DNA of 64,000 nucleotides from Chloroflexota bacterium. Lineage in GTDB: Bacteria; Chloroflexota; Anaerolineae; Aggregatilineales; Phototrophicaceae. Positions 59,901-64,000 of this stretch are shown here, piece after piece; the stretch's first letter is position 1, and each line of letters starts with the position of its first letter. Under the pieces are notes generated by a model. The model was not told the origin of the DNA. It worked only from the letters and a program-made list of their open reading frames with translations, and made no database searches. The DNA is taken from the NCBI GenBank assembly GCA_013388745.1, contig JACAER010000042.1:1-64000 (forward strand), in the 5' to 3' direction. A program made the translations under genes and the position numbers.

Positions 59901-60898
59901 ACCCCAACACGCGCGGCGCGGTCATCGAAATCTTGAGCAAGGTCGATGACGGCACAGCAGTCAAAGAGTTGATGGCCTGCCTGGACGATCAGCGTAAGCC
60001 CTGGCTAAGCGAGCTGCGCGTGTGCGATATGGCCGCGCGCGCCTTAGAAAACATCGGCACGCCCGAAGCCATCAAAGCGGTGCGCACCTGGCGCGAAACC
60101 GTCGGCGCTGCGCCCCTCCCGTCGCTCTCTAACGGAGATGCTACCGAAGCGCGGCGTGAAATTGTCATGGAGCTGCTGGAAGCGCTGCACAAAACCGAAT
60201 GGACAGCACGCCACGATGCCGCCAAAGCGCTGCGCGAATATGCCAAAGTGCTGCACGACACCCACGAGCCGCAGATCGTCAAGCGGCTGATCGAAGCGCT
60301 CGAAGACCCGGATTGGGTGGTGCGCTGGTCCGTGACCGAAGCGCTCGCCTGGATCGGCGACAAAAGCGCTGTGCCGCCGCTCATCAAGCAGCTTCCTGAT
60401 CGCAATTGGACGGTACAGGTCGCCGTGATTCGCGCGCTGCTGGAAATTGGCGACAAATCGGCGGCTTCAGCCGTGCTGCCATATCTGCGCGATAAAAATG
60501 CCAATGTGCGCGAAGCCGCTGCCGAAGCGCTCGGCGTTCTGGGCGATAACACGCTGGTCAACGACCTGCTCAAAGCCCTTACTGACCCCGATCATCTCGT
60601 GCGCCTGGCAGCGATTCAGGCGCTGGGACGCATCGGCGATAAACGCGCCGTCCCCGTGCTGCTGCGGCTGCTGGTCGAGGCCGAAAGCGACCGGCGCTGG
60701 TTTGCCGCGCAGGCCTTGGGCCAGATCGGCGACGCTTCCGCTGTTCCCGCTTTGATCGAACATTTGCAGGACAGTGCGCTGCCCCAGTGGGCAGAAGGTC
60801 AGCGCGTCTGTGATATCGCGCTGTTGGCCTTGGAAGCCATCGGCACACCGCAGGCGCAGCAAGCAGCCCAGCAGGCGCGCAAAGTCGCCTCATCCTAG
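56915..60898 (+). CDS. TIR-NACHT-HEAT repeat protein (NLR-like)
   Basis: TIR: HIFLSYRSIEVEFALRLAADLKNAGVNLWMD..SSKYCQRELARA. NACHT: FVLLGTPGAGKSTVLQYLALEAA, IALYLDGLSEIP. Then about 700 aa of HEAT repeats (AVPALVRALHHKNMRVRRAVAEALGWIG). Confidence 0.93.
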   Translation: MKKHIFLSYRSIEVEFALRLAADLKNAGVNLWMDRLDIKPGDDWMKALGNAVNNCAALISVLTPEYVSSKYCQRELARADRIGRPIFPVILRPVSADDWPMEIELQQYIDFSEWRSETVYQQRLAQLLDALKKRFGEQIAHIPAPETRYLNTLISELETYRGILDYVATQPDSAMNDEARPAPSFLRVWTRFGTFTIQEDTTSHPNPLEGGIDAAAAQHARFVLLGTPGAGKSTVLQYLALEAARARQKNARAPLPLLLKLIQWDQDTPLGDFVRAQWPLDSDVLKLLAKGEIALYLDGLSEIPAAQAKRLRAWLHSDDRPARVVVTCRAADYQGDYVLDLPIISTTDMQEKAIQQFVYEYMGNEEAPLLLQRMTPQLYELAGNPFLLTVLILAHKRSRQQDLPQTAGTLLRLLTMQLWELEHARRPGEIASFAELEAALTDLAFHMTQAEMPTYVNIDYALQYAGSRALLETAANANFLEIEGENVRFFYQPMQQYFAALGLARVGLLPRLQPPRFNSAGLRQPQKWDRTVVLLAGITDNPDVMLDGVADVDPYLALECITEGTRVGDGLRQEVLARVLNGTQHGRVEAARLLARLDLPAAVRLLLETMREGDWEARLQANKLLQGLSLPMLEGVTAILHDLESDIRSAAAMGLRQLDEAALPTLLQLLYHDKWFVRRGAAWGLKEIRDRAAVPALTDALTDKDNLVFAEAALALGWIRDEAAVPALVRALHHKNMRVRRAVAEALGWIGKPAQSGLLGALADPSDDVRRAALEALKGSREPAVIKAILKISYDENVEIRSAALEALKDVEDAIVLKRLIQALFDNARTRSTKQRIADIAAKILEAFGSESAKTALERWRSGELRPETPAPKRTAAQAHKRMKDGSRTQNALAQHMENLRDSDWTVRRKAVQDITHLNPAGALPELVRMLNDEDTQVRVTVIKALATIGSDGALRGLLQALTDQEPLVCDAAAEALKRIGKRAVPGLLETLRSDNPNTRGAVIEILSKVDDGTAVKELMACLDDQRKPWLSELRVCDMAARALENIGTPEAIKAVRTWRETVGAAPLPSLSNGDATEARREIVMELLEALHKTEWTARHDAAKALREYAKVLHDTHEPQIVKRLIEALEDPDWVVRWSVTEALAWIGDKSAVPPLIKQLPDRNWTVQVAVIRALLEIGDKSAASAVLPYLRDKNANVREAAAEALGVLGDNTLVNDLLKALTDPDHLVRLAAIQALGRIGDKRAVPVLLRLLVEAESDRRWFAAQALGQIGDASAVPALIEHLQDSALPQWAEGQRVCDIALLALEAIGTPQAQQAAQQARKVASS

Positions 60899-60967
60899 GG
60901 CAGCACACAAGAGCGGGCGGCCTCTTGAGATACAGTCTTTTCACTTTTGATGTGGGGGGCGAGCGTT

Positions 60968-62503
60968 ATGCGTTTATTTGTGAGCTATGCACGGGTTTAT
61001 AAACCCTATTGTATTCAAATCGTAGACACGTTAGAGGTGCATGAGGTCTGGTTTGACCAGCGCCTTTACGCCGGGCAGCAGTGGTGGAAAGAGATCCTCC
61101 GCCGCCTGGATTGGTGCGAGGGCTTCGTCTATTTGCTCTCGCCCGATTCCGTCGGCTCAGAATACTGCCGGCGCGAATTTGACCTGGCGCTGAATCTGGG
61201 GCGTCCCATCTTTCCCGTCTTGATCCACGAAAAAACGCCCATCCCCGACGCTCTGCGCGAAGTCCAGTATGCCGATCTCAGCAAGGGGTTGACGCCAGAA
61301 GCCGTGCGCGTCCTCTTGAGTTCCATTCAAATCGCCGAACGCCAGAAAGCCAGTCACAACGCCGCTTACCCCACCGCCATCACCGCCGACGAAATCAAAC
61401 TGCCGACCATCAATTCGGCCAACGTCATCAGCGAAGCCGCCGCCGCGATGGAAAAAGGCCAGTTCGACCAGGCCGTCTTTTTGCTCAAGCAGGCCAAAGG
61501 CAGCGGTTTTAAACCCAAGTTCATCAACATTGATGCGCTGCTGGAAGAAGCCGAAATGGCGCTCAACCGCCAGACGTATCTGCGCGAGGCTGAACGCGAA
61601 TACAAACAAATCGTGCATCTGGTGAAGCTCAAGCGCACACGCAAATTGGGCTGCGAAGCCTTCGGCGCCTTCCGCCGCGATTTCCCCGATTACGACCCCG
61701 ACCAATTGGCGCAGCTTTGCGCTGAACTGAGCGCGTCCACCAGCTCCGTGAATGGTGCCAAACTGGATACGCCGCCCGCCCCGCCCAAGAACGATTTCAC
61801 CCTCAACCTCCTGGAATGGTGCGACATCCCCGCCGGGATGCTCCTGCTGGATGAGGCCGACGGCAAAACCAAGAAACAGATGTTCATTGACGGCTTCAAG
61901 ATGAGTCGTTATCCCATCACCAATGCCCAGTATCAGGCTTTTCTCGATGATCCCATGGGCTATGCCAACCTCAGTTGGTGGCAGTATTCGACCCACGCGC
62001 ACGAATGGCGTATGGCCAATCCACAGCCACAGCCTTCCCGCTATCAGGGCGATGAGCGCCCACGCGAGATGGTCAACTGGTACGATGCCCTGGCGTTTTG
62101 CCACTGGTTAAGCGCGCGCTTGGGCGTCAAAGTCACCCTGCCGACACAGCGTCAGTGGCAGCGCGCCGCGCGCGGCGACGATGCGCGCCAGTATCCCTGG
62201 GGCAGCAGCTTCGACAAAAGCTACGCCAACACGCGCGAAAGCGAACTGAAGATGACCACCTTTGTCACACGCTATGCCAACGCCGTCAGCCCCTACCAGG
62301 TGTGGGATATGGCAGGCAATGTCTGTGAATGGTGTCTCGACAGCAAGGGGGGCAGCACAGAACTGACCAATGAAGACGAGCGCATCGTGATGGGCGGCTC
62401 GTTCGTCAGCGACTGCTCGCGCGCGGCGATTTCGTTCCATTACCTGCTGAATCCCAAAACGCTGTTCGGGTCGATCGGCTTCCGCGTCGTGCGCGAGGCA
62501 TAA
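60968..62503 (+). CDS. TIR - helical linker - FGE-sulfatase/C-type-lectin-fold fusion protein
   Basis: TIR: MRLFVSYARVYKPYCIQIVDTLEVHEVWFDQRLYAGQQWWKEI..GSEYCRREFDLA. FGE-like: MSRYPITNAQYQAFLDD, WYDALAFCHWLSARLGVKVTLPTQRQWQRAARG, YPWG, WDMAGNVCEWCLD, VMGGSFVSDCSRA, GFRVVREA. Confidence 0.93.
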   Translation: MRLFVSYARVYKPYCIQIVDTLEVHEVWFDQRLYAGQQWWKEILRRLDWCEGFVYLLSPDSVGSEYCRREFDLALNLGRPIFPVLIHEKTPIPDALREVQYADLSKGLTPEAVRVLLSSIQIAERQKASHNAAYPTAITADEIKLPTINSANVISEAAAAMEKGQFDQAVFLLKQAKGSGFKPKFINIDALLEEAEMALNRQTYLREAEREYKQIVHLVKLKRTRKLGCEAFGAFRRDFPDYDPDQLAQLCAELSASTSSVNGAKLDTPPAPPKNDFTLNLLEWCDIPAGMLLLDEADGKTKKQMFIDGFKMSRYPITNAQYQAFLDDPMGYANLSWWQYSTHAHEWRMANPQPQPSRYQGDERPREMVNWYDALAFCHWLSARLGVKVTLPTQRQWQRAARGDDARQYPWGSSFDKSYANTRESELKMTTFVTRYANAVSPYQVWDMAGNVCEWCLDSKGGSTELTNEDERIVMGGSFVSDCSRAAISFHYLLNPKTLFGSIGFRVVREA

Positions 62504-62506
62504 CGC

Positions 62507-63238
62507 TCAGCCCGCTAACAGCGCATAGGAGCGCACAAGCCAATCATGCCCCACGACGGCCAACGCCCCGACAAAATCTTTCGCCGGGCGCAAATCCAAC
62601 AGCGTCCAGGCCGCCGCGCTTTGTGCATCGCCGCGCACCGCCAGCACACGCGCCGCTGCGCCCGGTTTCAGGCTGACATCAAAATCGGCCAGCGGGTAAG
62701 ATAACCCCTCGCCCATCGCCTTGATAAAGGCCTCTTTGCGCGTCCAGCAGTTAAAGAATCCTGCGCTTTTCTGCGCCGCCGGCAGCGCGCGATACATACG
62801 CTGTTCTGTGGCCGAAAACATGCTGGACACAACATCTTCCATGTCCGGCATGGGGTGCATATGCTCAAGATCGACGCCCAGCGCCTGATAGCGCGCAAAG
62901 GCAAAAAGTGCCCTGTCTTCTGCGTCCGCCACGTTAAAGTGCAGCGGATAACCCGGCAAATACGGCTTACGATGCAGCGTGTACGCAAATTTCAGCGTTT
63001 GCGCCTCCTGCGACAGGTAAACGCCAAGAAGCTGTCGTAGCAGCCCCCGCCGCACGATGAAACGCCGCCGATCCTGTTCAAAACGCAAACGCTGCGCGCG
63101 CTCCTGCTCATCTGCGCTCAGCAGATGCGTCAGAGTCCCGCTGTGGTGAATATCAAGAACTGCGCTGTAAAGATGAATTTCGCTCTGTACTAAAGGAGCG
63201 ATGGGTTGGGCAACCGCTGTCCACTCCACAAGTGACAC
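62507..63238 (-). CDS. 4'-phosphopantetheinyl transferase superfamily protein
   Basis: FNVADAEDRALFAFARYQALGVDLEHM and FFNCWTRKEAFIKAMGEGLSYPLADFDV. Confidence 0.85.
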   Translation of the reverse strand: MSLVEWTAVAQPIAPLVQSEIHLYSAVLDIHHSGTLTHLLSADEQERAQRLRFEQDRRRFIVRRGLLRQLLGVYLSQEAQTLKFAYTLHRKPYLPGYPLHFNVADAEDRALFAFARYQALGVDLEHMHPMPDMEDVVSSMFSATEQRMYRALPAAQKSAGFFNCWTRKEAFIKAMGEGLSYPLADFDVSLKPGAAARVLAVRGDAQSAAAWTLLDLRPAKDFVGALAVVGHDWLVRSYALLAG

Positions 63239-63688
63239 ACTTTCAGATAGAAGTGACCGCTCACTCCGCTAATGCCGGTTAGAGATTTGGGGCTAGCTGC
63301 CGCAAGCCCCGGATTTCGATTCCACACAGTGGGAGTCGTTCGCGTTCCCATCTGCTCATTGTACCCGATACATCCGTTTTCTTTAATCCAGCACTGACTA
63401 CATCATGCTCCCAAAATCCAACTTTGGTTAGATGACGGCGCGCGGGTTGACGGCTAGGCTGATACTGAGCCAAAAATTCAGGAGCTGTCCATGCGCGCCG
63501 CTTATGCTTATTTCACAGATGACCCCTATCCTTTCAAACTTCCTACAAATCGTCTTACTCCCCGTGCTATACTGAGAGTAGAAGCGCCTGCTGCTGTCTC
63601 TCGCCCTTATGCTGCAACCCTGCGCGCGGCTGCCACGTATAGCGATGTGACGGCGTATGGTCTCTGCCATGCGTGTGGAGAAATCAAC

Positions 63689-64000
63689 GTGTCTGATCCG
63701 ACAGTCAATGAGTGGGTGAATGCTGCACTGGCTGGCGACCACGATGCCTTTGCCGAACTGGTCTATGCCTTCCAGGATTCGGTCTATAACCTGTGTTATC
63801 GCATATTGGGCGAGCGCATGGAAGCCGAAGACGCGGCCCAGGAGGCGTTCTTGCGCGCCTATTCCAATTTACACCGTTACGACCCGCTGCGTCCCTTCAA
63901 AACCTGGCTGTTGGCCATCGCCTCCAATCACGCCATTGACCGTATTCGCAAACGCCGGCTGACCTGGATTTCGATCGACAGCGAAGAACCGGGGCCGCAG
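63689..64000 (+). CDS. ECF-type RNA polymerase sigma-70 factor, truncated by window end
   Basis: GTG start with GGAG upstream; VSDPTVNEWVNAALAGDHDAFAELVYAFQDSVYNLCYRILGERMEAEDAAQEAFLRAYSNLHRYDPLRPFKTWLLAIASNHAIDRIRKRR; not in the ORF track because it has no stop in the window. Confidence 0.9.
   Translation, partial: MSDPTVNEWVNAALAGDHDAFAELVYAFQDSVYNLCYRILGERMEAEDAAQEAFLRAYSNLHRYDPLRPFKTWLLAIASNHAIDRIRKRRLTWISIDSEEPGPQ

Noticed and set aside
62340-62503. DGR variable region at the end of the TIR-FGE gene
   Set aside because: The C-terminal motif resembles DGR targets, but no reverse transcriptase or template repeat was seen in the window and the region is not enriched in AAY codons.
1-64000. 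CRISPR arrays, rRNA genes, canonical tRNAs, transposases or integrases
   Set aside because: None recognised on reading; no regular repeat-spacer pattern seen. A tRNAscan or CRISPR finder run would be needed to exclude short elements.

Overview
High-GC bacterial chromosomal window, probably Chloroflexota-like from gene content and protein style (taxonomy is an inference). It is densely coded. Left and middle parts are mostly housekeeping: trmB, a TlpA/ResA-like thioredoxin, methionine aminopeptidase, an S1-domain protein, clpC, hisS-hisG, tsaD, tmk, a dGTPase, sbcD and sbcC. Mixed with these are surface and signalling genes: a YfhO-flippase fusion, tandem sortases, two Ser/Thr kinases (one fused to a STAND NTPase and 14 WD40 repeats) and a site-2 protease. 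A tight minus-strand catabolic run lies at about 45.3-56.1 kb (ALDH, adenine deaminase, acyl-CoA dehydrogenase-like, alpha/beta hydrolase, hydantoinase-like amidohydrolase, LutA/LutB-like). The right end carries an accessory conflict-type locus: TIR-NACHT-HEAT followed by TIR-helical-FGE/C-type-lectin fold, preceded by an AT-rich regulatory region with a 20-bp perfect palindrome. The most striking non-coding signal is at 6583-6703: a promoter- and terminator-flanked RNA of about 120 nt with the tRNA-like ends of a tmRNA (7-bp acceptor stem with G3-U, UUCGACGGG motif, P2 helix, CGGAC plus T-arm-like hairpin) but almost no room for an mRNA-like domain. Other unusual items are an sbcC interrupted by an in-frame TAA and a DNA-methyltransferase N-terminal remnant at 23.6 kb. 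All calls come from reading the sequence and the ORF track; no database search was possible.
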